Assembly: GCA_017632095.1 (NCBI GenBank)
Contig: JAGBSA010000014.1
Location: forward strand, 1-6,718
Length of the DNA stretch: 6,718 nucleotides
Reading direction: 5' to 3'
Source: Bacteroidales bacterium
Lineage (GTDB): Bacteria; Bacteroidota; Bacteroidia; Bacteroidales; P3
The translations under genes were made by a program, and so were the position numbers. Below, piece after piece: positions 1 through 5,770 of the stretch. Within the stretch, counting starts at the first letter, position 1. Every line of letters starts with the position of its first letter. Below the pieces are notes generated by a model that had not been told where the DNA came from, ran no database searches, and saw only the letters and a list, made by a program, of their open reading frames with translations.

Positions 1-169
1 CACACCCCAACGCACTACAAAGAGCCTTTGTAAACGTTGTTTTTCCAGCCCCCATCCCTCCTTCTAAAACAAATACTCTTTCACCTTTACAAACAGACAA
101 AATATCACGAGCAACCGATTCTAATTCTGACAAATCAACACATTCATAAGTTTTAGTCATATCAATCAT
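1..169 (-). CDS. tsaE: TsaE, tRNA threonylcarbamoyladenosine ATPase subunit (N-terminal part, cut by window edge)
   Basis: TsaE is the P-loop ATPase that works with TsaB and TsaD in the cytoplasm to place threonylcarbamoyl on A37 of ANN-decoding tRNAs. Only the first 56 residues are visible; the rest lies left of base 1. They include a Walker A loop, GGMGAGKTT, at about residues 37-45, followed by FTKAL, which closely matches the usual TsaE form GxLGAGKTTF. The residues before it (CKGERVFVLEG) fit the strand leading into the loop. The ATG at 169-167 overlaps the porX stop codon as ATGA, so translation is probably coupled to porX. A second in-frame ATG at 160 is an alternative start. No Shine-Dalgarno sequence is visible. 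The identification rests on the P-loop context, because the rest of the protein is not in view. Confidence 0.88.
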   Translation of the reverse strand, partial: MIDMTKTYECVDLSELESVARDILSVCKGERVFVLEGGMGAGKTTFTKALCSALGC

Positions 170-1713
170 TTTTTTGTTAGGTGAATGAATGGAATCAACA
201 CTTCTTCCATAGAAATACCTCCATGTTGGAATGTGTTTTTATAATACTGCACATAATGATTGTAATTGTTTGGATAAGCAAAGAAATCATTAGCTTTAGC
301 AAAAATATAAGGAGAAAGCATATTCAGTCTTGGCAACAATATATCCTCTGGTTTATTAACCGCGAAAACATCTTTCTCATTATATTCCAACAATCTACAA
401 ACCTTATATCTCAAATTTACAGAAGCCTCTTTTGTTGCTTTAATCTTGATTGGCCTATTTACCTTTACCGAGCCATGATCCGTTGTAATGAATATGTTTA
501 CATCCTTATTGCTCAAAAACTTCAGAACCTCTAATAATGGAGAGTTAGAAAACCATGCTTGAGTTACACTTCGATAACCCTTTTCATCGTCTGCCAATTC
601 TCTAACCAAATCAGAATCCGTCCTTGCATGAGATAACATATCTATAAAGTTATAAACAATAACGTTTAACTTATTTTTCATAAGGTTTGGCAAATTCTCT
701 ATCATCTTTCTACCATAAGACAGATTCAAGACCTTATGATAAGTTGTTTTTATATCGAAACCATTTCGTGCAAGCTGTTTTTGAAGAAATATGTATTCGT
801 TTTGATTTTTATTTCCCTCCTCATCTTCATCTAACCATAAATCAGGATAAGTCTTTTTTATATCATATGGCATCAAGCCTGCGAAAATTGAATTTCTTGC
901 GAACTGTGTAGTTGTTGGAATAATGCTATAATACAATTCTTCTTTCTCTACCCTGAGATATTGTTCCATCATAGGCTGCAAAGCCTTCCATTGGTCAAAA
1001 CGAAAATTATCTATAACTATCAAAAACGTTGGTTTATCCTCTTTTAACGCAGGAAAAAGTTTCTCTTTCAACAAACGATGAGACAATAATGGTAAATCCT
1101 CATTTTCCCCCTTCAACCAAGATTGATATTTTTTCTCATAATACTTGGAAAATTGAAGATTTGCCTCTGTCTTTTGTTGTTTAAGTATTTCAAATATACT
1201 TTTATCATTAGATTCAGCAAGTTCAATCTCCCAATAAACAAGTTTTCGATAAATATCAATCCACTCTTCATTATTCATATTCCCCATAAGACGAAGACCG
1301 ATTTCACGAAATTCTTGTTGATAGTTCATTGTTGATTGCTCACTTACAAGACGACGAGTTTCCAAATGCTTCTTAAGTATCAACAATATCTGATTTGGAT
1401 TCACAGGTTTGATCAGATAGTCTGATATTTTACTACCTATAGCCTGTTCCATTATATGTTCTTCTTCGCTTTTAGTAATCATAATCACCGGAAGGTTAGG
1501 ATACTTTGCCTTTATTAAGTTTAAGACTTCCAAACCTGTAAGTCCGGGCATATTTTCATCTAAAAAAACAATATCAATCGTTTTTTCAGACAAAACTTCC
1601 AAAGCTTCATTTCCATCAATCGCAGGAATAATCCCATAACCCTTTGCCTCCAAGAAAAGAACATAAGGTTTCAGTAAGTCGATTTCGTCATCGACCCAAA
1701 GTATATTAACCAT
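166..1713 (-). CDS. porX: PorX-type response regulator with PglZ (alkaline-phosphatase-fold) effector domain
   Basis: This 515-residue protein has a receiver domain at about residues 1-120, with the acidic pocket D8/D9, phospho-acceptor D52 in FLDENMPG, T80, and K102 in the KP pair. A helical linker follows, then a PglZ domain from about 225 to the end. Likely metal-site residues of the alkaline-phosphatase fold are D235 (VIDNFR), a threonine in PTTTQFAR (267-269) as nucleophile, D359 and H362 (FIDMLSHAR), D412/H413 (TTDHGS) and H497 (FQHGG). Length and layout match PorX of Bacteroidota. In Porphyromonas and Flavobacterium, PorX takes phosphate from the kinase PorY, acts with the sigma factor SigP to control the type IX secretion system, and its PglZ domain is a phosphodiesterase. 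No DNA-binding domain is visible. The gene lies 74 bases after the membrane redox gene and overlaps tsaE. PorY and secretion genes are not in this window, so a link to type IX secretion here is inferred. Confidence 0.92.
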   Translation of the reverse strand: MVNILWVDDEIDLLKPYVLFLEAKGYGIIPAIDGNEALEVLSEKTIDIVFLDENMPGLTGLEVLNLIKAKYPNLPVIMITKSEEEHIMEQAIGSKISDYLIKPVNPNQILLILKKHLETRRLVSEQSTMNYQQEFREIGLRLMGNMNNEEWIDIYRKLVYWEIELAESNDKSIFEILKQQKTEANLQFSKYYEKKYQSWLKGENEDLPLLSHRLLKEKLFPALKEDKPTFLIVIDNFRFDQWKALQPMMEQYLRVEKEELYYSIIPTTTQFARNSIFAGLMPYDIKKTYPDLWLDEDEEGNKNQNEYIFLQKQLARNGFDIKTTYHKVLNLSYGRKMIENLPNLMKNKLNVIVYNFIDMLSHARTDSDLVRELADDEKGYRSVTQAWFSNSPLLEVLKFLSNKDVNIFITTDHGSVKVNRPIKIKATKEASVNLRYKVCRLLEYNEKDVFAVNKPEDILLPRLNMLSPYIFAKANDFFAYPNNYNHYVQYYKNTFQHGGISMEEVLIPFIHLTKK

Positions 1714-1736
1714 ACAAAATTGTTTTACTTGAAATA

Positions 1737-1759
1737 TTCGAAACTAAAACGTTTTCGAA
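1737..1759 (-). other. Short inverted repeat in the spacer between the membrane redox gene and porX
   Basis: TTCGAAA (1737-1743) and TTTCGAA (1753-1759) form a perfect 7-bp inverted repeat with a 9-base loop, inside the 74-base gap upstream of porX. On the minus strand it is not followed by a T-run, so it does not look like a standard terminator. It could be an operator or a weak attenuator. I found no convincing TTTG/TAnnTTTG promoter in the gap. The nearest match is TAGTTTCG on the minus strand, overlapping the repeat, so porX may also be read from upstream. Confidence 0.35.
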
Positions 1760-1787
1760 AGAAAAATGTTATGCACCTAAAGAAAAA

Positions 1788-2708
1788 CTATTCAAGAAAA
1801 TCGACGATTTTACCCTCATCAATGGTAATAGACCTAAACAAATCTACCACCTTTCCATTATCCAACAAAACTATTATTGGTTGTTTCCCCTTAGTTGCAG
1901 ACAAGAACAAGCCAGCAGGAACAAGGGCCGTAGGCAATTGAGCAACTGCCGTTTCTTTGTAAAACTTCGATATATTTTCACCTTTACCCCAAAAAGCGAC
2001 AACAAAGTCCGACTTATCCAAATCATGTCTTGCAATCATTACATCTAACTTTATAGCAGTTCTTTTACAATGCTTACAACCTGTAGAGTAAAGACACAAA
2101 ACCTTTTTCCCTTCTGCAACTTTCAAAGCAGCAAGTTCTTCTTCCAACAATAGAGTATCGAATTTTTCTATATTCAAACTCGCACTCTTATCATACAAAG
2201 AGTAAACTATTATGTCTGGTGGGCGAATTATATACGCGGTTGCAACCGGTGCAACAAAGAATGCAATCAACAACCACTTAGAATAGTTTATCTGAAACCC
2301 ATTTTGCCAAAATAAAAAGTAGGATAAAGCCAACAATACCAAATTTTTGACAATTGTTTGCCCATCTGACAAAATCCAAACCTCACCAAAGCAGTGACAA
2401 TTATCGGAAGAAACATCAAATAAGAAAGGTTTAAGCAATATATATATGGTAAAACCCAGCAATGTCCCTATAGACAGCCATCGCATCTGCTTTTGGTATA
2501 TTCCAAACAGCAAAGCCAAACCTATAAAACACTCAAAGCCTATCAACAATCGAGATAAGAATTGAGTAAGATTCCAAGAGAACAATTTATGTTCAAACAT
2601 AAACATATCGAATGCCTCAATTGACAAATATTTTGAGACAGCCGATATTACAAATACAAGACCTATAAAAACTCTTGCGACAATGCCAATTATTCTCTTT
2701 GCTTTCAT
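1788..2708 (-). CDS. MauE/DoxX-like membrane protein fused to a C-terminal thioredoxin-like domain
   Basis: This 306-residue inner-membrane protein has about five hydrophobic segments (roughly 6-26, 52-72, 75-96, 117-135 and 143-163). The loop between the third and fourth carries SDNCHCFGE (C104, C106), which resembles the NCxCFG motif of MauE-type redox membrane proteins, and ISAVSKYLS near residue 25 fits the first helix of the DoxX/MauE group. After the fifth segment comes a soluble domain with a thioredoxin CXXC, STGCKHC (C211, C214), and a likely cis-proline region QPIIVLLDNGKVV near 277. The membrane cysteine pair probably passes electrons to or from the CXXC domain in the periplasm, to make or reduce disulfides in exported proteins; that direction is inferred. 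The start follows the stop of the small lipoprotein gene by only 7 bases, so they are probably one transcript. Bacteroidota carry proteins of this layout, mostly annotated as DoxX family. Confidence 0.8.
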   Translation of the reverse strand: MKAKRIIGIVARVFIGLVFVISAVSKYLSIEAFDMFMFEHKLFSWNLTQFLSRLLIGFECFIGLALLFGIYQKQMRWLSIGTLLGFTIYILLKPFLFDVSSDNCHCFGEVWILSDGQTIVKNLVLLALSYFLFWQNGFQINYSKWLLIAFFVAPVATAYIIRPPDIIVYSLYDKSASLNIEKFDTLLLEEELAALKVAEGKKVLCLYSTGCKHCKRTAIKLDVMIARHDLDKSDFVVAFWGKGENISKFYKETAVAQLPTALVPAGLFLSATKGKQPIIVLLDNGKVVDLFRSITIDEGKIVDFLE

Positions 2709-2715
2709 CTTATTA

Positions 2716-2928
2716 TTACATATCTATACAACCCACATAGGTCGCTTGACCAGGTGCTGCCTTCTTCATAAACTCTGTAAGAGTAATTTCAGAACAATCA
2801 CCGTTCCAATCATTAACCATAGTGCTCTCTCCGTTATTATATTCGCAATAACAATCGGTAGTATCCATACAAGAAGTAAACGCCAAAGCTGCTCCCACTA
2901 GTAGAGAAACAAATAATAACCTTTTCAT
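2716..2928 (-). CDS. Small cysteine-rich lipoprotein (70 aa), paralogue of the upstream gene
   Basis: I do not recognise a named family. The start at 2928 gives MKRLLFVSLLVGAALAFTSC, a clean lipoprotein signal with lipidated C20. A longer in-frame start at 2967 would add 13 residues before the signal and would lie inside a stem-loop, so I reject it. The mature chain of about 50 residues has four cysteines: C26 and C28 (DCYC), C45 (GDCSEIT) and C67 (VGCID), enough for two disulfides. The protein at 3013-3240 has the same order, DCxC, then a cysteine followed by (S/E)EIT, then a cysteine close to the C terminus, so the two look like diverged duplicates. The gene is 7 bases from the membrane redox gene. 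Role unknown; a periplasmic or outer-membrane lipoprotein, possibly a substrate or partner of that redox protein. Confidence 0.8.
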   Translation of the reverse strand: MKRLLFVSLLVGAALAFTSCMDTTDCYCEYNNGESTMVNDWNGDCSEITLTEFMKKAAPGQATYVGCIDM

Positions 2929-2954
2929 ATCAATATAGTATTTAGCATATACAA

Positions 2955-2995
2955 ACATAGGGAACACTCTCTGAAACAGAAAGTACTCCCTATGT
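2955..2995 (-). promoter_or_regulatory. Strong stem-loop between the two lipoprotein genes (attenuator, processing or mRNA-stability element)
   Basis: ACATAGGGA (2955-2963) pairs perfectly with TCCCTATGT (2987-2995). After a 2x2 internal loop, ACTCTCT (2966-2972) pairs with AGAAAGT (2978-2984) with one mismatch, leaving the loop GAAAC. It lies 17 bases after the first lipoprotein stop codon and 26 bases before the second start. On the minus strand it is followed by TTGTATATGC, not a T-run, so it is not a textbook terminator. It may protect the 3' end of the first message or reduce expression of the second lipoprotein and the membrane redox gene. Confidence 0.55.
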
Positions 2996-3012
2996 CCTAA
3001 ATCATTTCTTGA

Positions 3013-3240
3013 TTACTTTTCAACACATTCGAAAGTTCCACCAAGAGTTTCGATGTCTTGCCATTCTGCTGGAAGAGCTTCAGCTGTTATTTCTTCGCAA
3101 GTTCCTTCAAATTCAAGAACTTCAACAGTTACACCAGCAACTCCTTCGAATCCTACTGTACAATCGCAGTCAGAAACTGTGTTACAAGCTACAAAACCCA
3201 TTGTAGCTAAAGCGCCCAATACAAATAATGCTTTTTTCAT
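3013..3240 (-). CDS. Small acidic cysteine-rich lipoprotein (75 aa)
   Basis: No named family is recognised. The protein begins MKKALFVLGALATMGFVAC, a signal peptide ending in a lipobox with lipidated C19. The mature part, about 56 residues, is rich in glutamate and has four cysteines at 25 and 27 (DCDC), 48 (GTCEEIT) and 72 (FECVE). Spacing and flanking residues parallel those of the neighbour at 2716-2928 (DCYC, GDCSEIT, GCID), which points to tandem duplication. The start is supported by the signal peptide and by a promoter about 80-110 bases upstream. A stem-loop follows the stop codon, so this gene may be expressed more strongly than the genes behind it. The paired cysteines and the adjoining thioredoxin-fusion gene suggest a disulfide-bonded envelope protein; its function is unknown. 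Confidence 0.8.
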   Translation of the reverse strand: MKKALFVLGALATMGFVACNTVSDCDCTVGFEGVAGVTVEVLEFEGTCEEITAEALPAEWQDIETLGGTFECVEK

Positions 3241-3319
3241 ACTAGTATTAAATTAAAATTCAGTCCTACTCTGTTTTGGGATTTTCGGTTTCTCCCTCGG
3301 ATTTTATAAATCGTCGTTG

Positions 3320-3350
3320 CACAGATATATAAAAAAAACAATACACCAAA
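3320..3350 (-). promoter_or_regulatory. Bacteroidota-type promoter for the lipoprotein operon
   Basis: On the minus strand TTTG (3350-3347) is followed, after exactly 19 bases, by TATCTGTG (3327-3320). This matches the Bacteroidota primary sigma consensus TTTG, about 19 bases, TAnnTTTG, with one mismatch in the second box. Transcription would begin near 3313, giving a leader of about 70 bases before the ATG at 3240. The spacer between the boxes contains a run of eight T (A on the plus strand, 3331-3338). Confidence 0.6.
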
Positions 3351-3465
3351 TTAAACAAGCATTTTTTTAATCTAAAATAACAATTAGTTTCTCCGAAAGC
3401 GAATTAATCTTTTTGTTTATAATAAATTAGAGTCCTATATTTAAGTACTAAAAATCGCTCTTTTT

Positions 3466-3570
3466 ATTCTGTTTTAACGAAACGCCGTTTCAGTTTTCTA
3501 AAACTTGAATTCATTTTTCCAACTCTTCGTTTTAATTTTCTAAAACGAAGTTTCATTTTTCACCAATCAA
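3466..3570 (-). repeat. Degenerate 21-nt tandem repeat cluster, five units (copy 1)
   Basis: Read on the minus strand, five consecutive units of exactly 21 bases are seen: 3550-3570, 3529-3549, 3508-3528, 3487-3507 and 3466-3486. The shared pattern is (C/T)(A/T)(A/G)G at unit positions 1-4, TTTTAGAAAA at 5-14 and TGAAAC at 16-21. The unit at 3487-3507 matches units of the plus-strand cluster at 5771-5875 at 17 of 21 positions. The units are quasi-palindromic, so orientation is less certain than period; the minus-strand reading gives the better match. The cluster contains perfect inverted repeats: CTTCGTTTTA (3525-3534) with TAAAACGAAG (3541-3550), and GAAACGCCGTTTC (3479-3491). It lies just after nadD and upstream of the lipoprotein promoter. 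Confidence 0.7.
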
Positions 3571-3583
3571 AGAGACAACAAAA

Positions 3584-4219
3584 TCAATCCCTGTAATAGT
3601 TACTTTTTTCGATTTCTTGCCTAACGTTATCGGGCAACAAATACTGCACAGACTTGTTTTGTTTTATGTTTTCCCTAATCAAAGACGAGGAAATTTCAAC
3701 TTGAGGAGCCTCTACCATAGAAACATTGGGGTGATTCAAAAAATCAGAATGCGGAGTATTCGGACGAGGATATACAATTATGCTATAATATTCCAAAATC
3801 GTCTCATAATTTTTCCATTTGTTGAAAGTAACGATATTATCTTGCCCCATTATGATATGGAATTCCTTATCCGGATGCTTATCACTTAAATATGCAAGCG
3901 TATTTACTGTATATGATGGAGTAGGCAGGTAAAATTCTATATCACATGCTTTAAGTAGTGGATTATCTTCAATAGCCATTTGAACCAAAGCAAATCTCTT
4001 TCTATCGTCTAAAAGTCCCTTTCCACTCTTCAAAGGATTGCGACGACTAACAACAAACCACAACTCATCTAATCCTGCATTCTGTACAATATGATTTGCT
4101 AATATCAGATGCCCATTGTGAATTGGATTAAAACTTCCAAAATACAAACCGATTTTCTTTACTTTCTTTTTTCTATCCACCTTTTTTATTTTTTCTATAT
4201 TGTTTTTTACGACAAGCAT
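3584..4219 (-). CDS. nadD: Nicotinate-mononucleotide adenylyltransferase
   Basis: NadD joins nicotinate mononucleotide and ATP to give deamido-NAD in cytoplasmic NAD synthesis. The nucleotidyltransferase signature GSFNPIHNGH is at residues 28-37. Further family motifs are VSRRNPLK (57-64), PSYTVNTL (101-108), MGQDN (124-128) and the C-terminal ISSSLIREN (176-184), the ISSTxIR-type motif. The chosen ATG gives 211 residues, with about 20 lysine-rich residues before the usual start of the fold (KKIGLYFG). A GTG at codon 14 would shorten this, but no nearer ATG exists. The gene diverges from the secreted protein gene at 4313, and the 93 bases between them must hold both promoters. A weak second box, CAACTTTG, is visible for nadD on the minus strand without a good first box. 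The 21-nt repeat cluster begins 13 bases after its stop codon. Confidence 0.93.
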   Translation of the reverse strand: MLVVKNNIEKIKKVDRKKKVKKIGLYFGSFNPIHNGHLILANHIVQNAGLDELWFVVSRRNPLKSGKGLLDDRKRFALVQMAIEDNPLLKACDIEFYLPTPSYTVNTLAYLSDKHPDKEFHIIMGQDNIVTFNKWKNYETILEYYSIIVYPRPNTPHSDFLNHPNVSMVEAPQVEISSSLIRENIKQNKSVQYLLPDNVRQEIEKSNYYRD

Positions 4220-4264
4220 CCCTGCAACGGTTACAATCCAAAGTTGATTTTTCTTAATTAAGTC

Positions 4265-4294
4265 TTTATGTCTTGAAAATATTTCTTAGTTTTG
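4265..4294 (+). promoter_or_regulatory. Probable promoter for the secreted thioredoxin-fold protein gene
   Basis: TAGTTTTG (4287-4294) is a perfect match to the Bacteroidota second box TAnnTTTG. The first box would be TTTA (4265-4268), one mismatch from TTTG, at a spacing of 18. Transcription would start near 4301, leaving a leader of about 12 bases before the ATG. It sits in the 93-base divergent region shared with nadD. Confidence 0.45.
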
Positions 4295-4312
4295 CAAGTC
4301 TAAACATATTTT

Positions 4313-5722
4313 ATGATGAAGAAAATACTTTTAGCTACACTATTATTATTCAGTTTCGCGATATCTGCTCAAAATGTACGCATAAATGCTACTGGAAAAA
4401 ACATCGGCGGTAAGCACATTCGTTTGTTTGTTGCTGATGATTACGTTTCTGGATTGGAGGTTCAAAAAGACGATATAGTATTATCAGAAAATGACACTTG
4501 CTTTAACTTTGGCGTTTTAACAGATGGAGTCAGTATAATAACATTAAAAATCGATGCTTTCGAGTATAGTTTTATTTCTGAGCCGGGAAAAATTTATGAA
4601 TTAAAGATAGACTCTATCAATTACGCCATTTCCGATTCTATAAACGTATTATTACACAAATATATACTACCTATAGAGATAACAAACCTTGATAAAGATG
4701 ATTTGAATATCAAGATTAGCAAATTCGATGCCGCAATTGATGAATTTGTTAGCAAAAACGACAGAGAGTTATTGGTGATACGAGATAGCGTAACGATAGA
4801 TGCACTTTATAAACTCGCAAAAAGCTTCTTAGAAAACGAGAATCCTGATTCTTATTTTTCCACATACATAAATTATGAATTAGGAAAGATGAAACACGTC
4901 CTACGATTAGACAGCCGAAAGAAGCTTCGCAGAGAATTATTCAAAGATCAACCAATACGATATTATAATATTGGTTACACCGATTGCTTTAACCATATTT
5001 TCGGACACTATTTCTCTCAAGGCAATAAGTACATTTCTCAAGACGAATTAGAATTTTGGTTAAACACTACCAACTATGACGACCTTATGGACGCATTAGG
5101 AAAAGATGATGTCTTGAAAAACGAAGTCTTTCGTGAGTTTGTGCTAATCAAAGGCATGAAAGACGCATTTATTGACGGACTTTACGACAAACAAGACTTG
5201 ATAAAGATGTTGTCCAAAATTGCAAGTAGAACGAAATTTGCTCAACACAAAAAAACAGCTCTTAGCACCATTGAATACCTAAACAGCGTTTCTCATAAGG
5301 GATTACAAGTTAAAGACTTTGAAGTAAAAGATATTATGGGAGAAAAGCAGAATTTAGGGCAAGCAACTCAAAAACCTCTGATCTTAAACTTTGTAAAACT
5401 TAATGACAAAGAATCAAAGCGTGAACTTGAAGTAATAAACCACATGTACGAAAGCATAAAGGATAATTGTGAAATCTTGACAATATGTTGCGATAGGAGC
5501 CTTGACGCTATGTACAACTTTCTTAAAAATACCAAAATAGGAAATCGCTACAAGTGGAATTTCACTTTCTTTGATTCAAATTATGATTTATTGGAATATT
5601 ACCAAGTAAAAGCATTTCCTCTCTTTATTCTAGTTTCTCCTGATGGGAAAGTAGAGGAAAACCCTATGAAAAACCCTAGTGAAGGCAGCCTTTCAAGATT
5701 CGCAAACAAAGAAAGTAAGTAA
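4313..5722 (+). CDS. Secreted protein with C-terminal thioredoxin-like domain lacking the CXXC
   Basis: This 469-residue protein starts with a signal peptide, MMKKILLATLLLFSFAISAQ, probably cleaved after about residue 19; translation may begin at either of the two adjacent ATGs. Residues 22-120 are beta-rich, and 125-325 are mainly helical and charged. From about 330 the chain resembles the TlpA/AhpC-TSA thioredoxin fold of Bacteroidota: an entry strand (KDFEVKDIMGEKQNL), then KPLILNFVKLNDKESKRE where active members have a WASWCGPC-like site, and later YYQVKAFPLFILVSPDGKV with the usual cis-proline (P436). The redox cysteines are absent, so a non-catalytic, binding or structural role in the envelope is likely. 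No type IX secretion C-terminal signal is obvious. It stands alone behind its own promoter, divergent from nadD and followed by a 196-base spacer. Domain identity is fairly sure; function is unknown. Confidence 0.75.
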   Translation: MMKKILLATLLLFSFAISAQNVRINATGKNIGGKHIRLFVADDYVSGLEVQKDDIVLSENDTCFNFGVLTDGVSIITLKIDAFEYSFISEPGKIYELKIDSINYAISDSINVLLHKYILPIEITNLDKDDLNIKISKFDAAIDEFVSKNDRELLVIRDSVTIDALYKLAKSFLENENPDSYFSTYINYELGKMKHVLRLDSRKKLRRELFKDQPIRYYNIGYTDCFNHIFGHYFSQGNKYISQDELEFWLNTTNYDDLMDALGKDDVLKNEVFREFVLIKGMKDAFIDGLYDKQDLIKMLSKIASRTKFAQHKKTALSTIEYLNSVSHKGLQVKDFEVKDIMGEKQNLGQATQKPLILNFVKLNDKESKRELEVINHMYESIKDNCEILTICCDRSLDAMYNFLKNTKIGNRYKWNFTFFDSNYDLLEYYQVKAFPLFILVSPDGKVEENPMKNPSEGSLSRFANKESK

Positions 5723-5770
5723 TAAGACGAGCTTTCATTGCAGCGAATAAGCAGAAAATGATTATATTTG

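Larger units (their letters stand above)
3241..3583. other. 343-base spacer without a supported gene
   Basis: This AT-rich spacer between nadD and the first lipoprotein gene holds, in minus-strand order, a 21-nt repeat cluster (3466-3570), about 115 bases of AT-rich sequence with no recognised feature (3351-3465), a promoter (3320-3350), and a leader of about 70 bases before the ATG at 3240. No open frame with a credible start and coding character was found on either strand. A plus-strand frame from 3426 to 3596 is open but has no ATG and reads through the repeat. Confidence 0.6.

Noticed and set aside
181..1335. Plus-strand open frames opposite porX (181-534, 687-911, 1123-1335)
   Set aside because: They are antisense to a well supported gene, lack family features and have low-complexity hydrophobic translations.
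2929..2967. In-frame upstream ATG that would lengthen the 70-residue lipoprotein by 13 residues
   Set aside because: It would put residues ahead of a clean lipoprotein signal peptide and lies inside the stem-loop at 2955-2995; the start at 2928 is better.
2955..2995. Standard intrinsic terminator after the first lipoprotein gene
   Set aside because: The stem is strong but no T-run follows on the minus strand, so it is listed as a regulatory stem-loop instead.
3009..3256. Plus-strand open frames opposite the first lipoprotein gene
   Set aside because: They overlap a gene with a clear signal peptide and cysteine pattern on the other strand and show no domain of their own.
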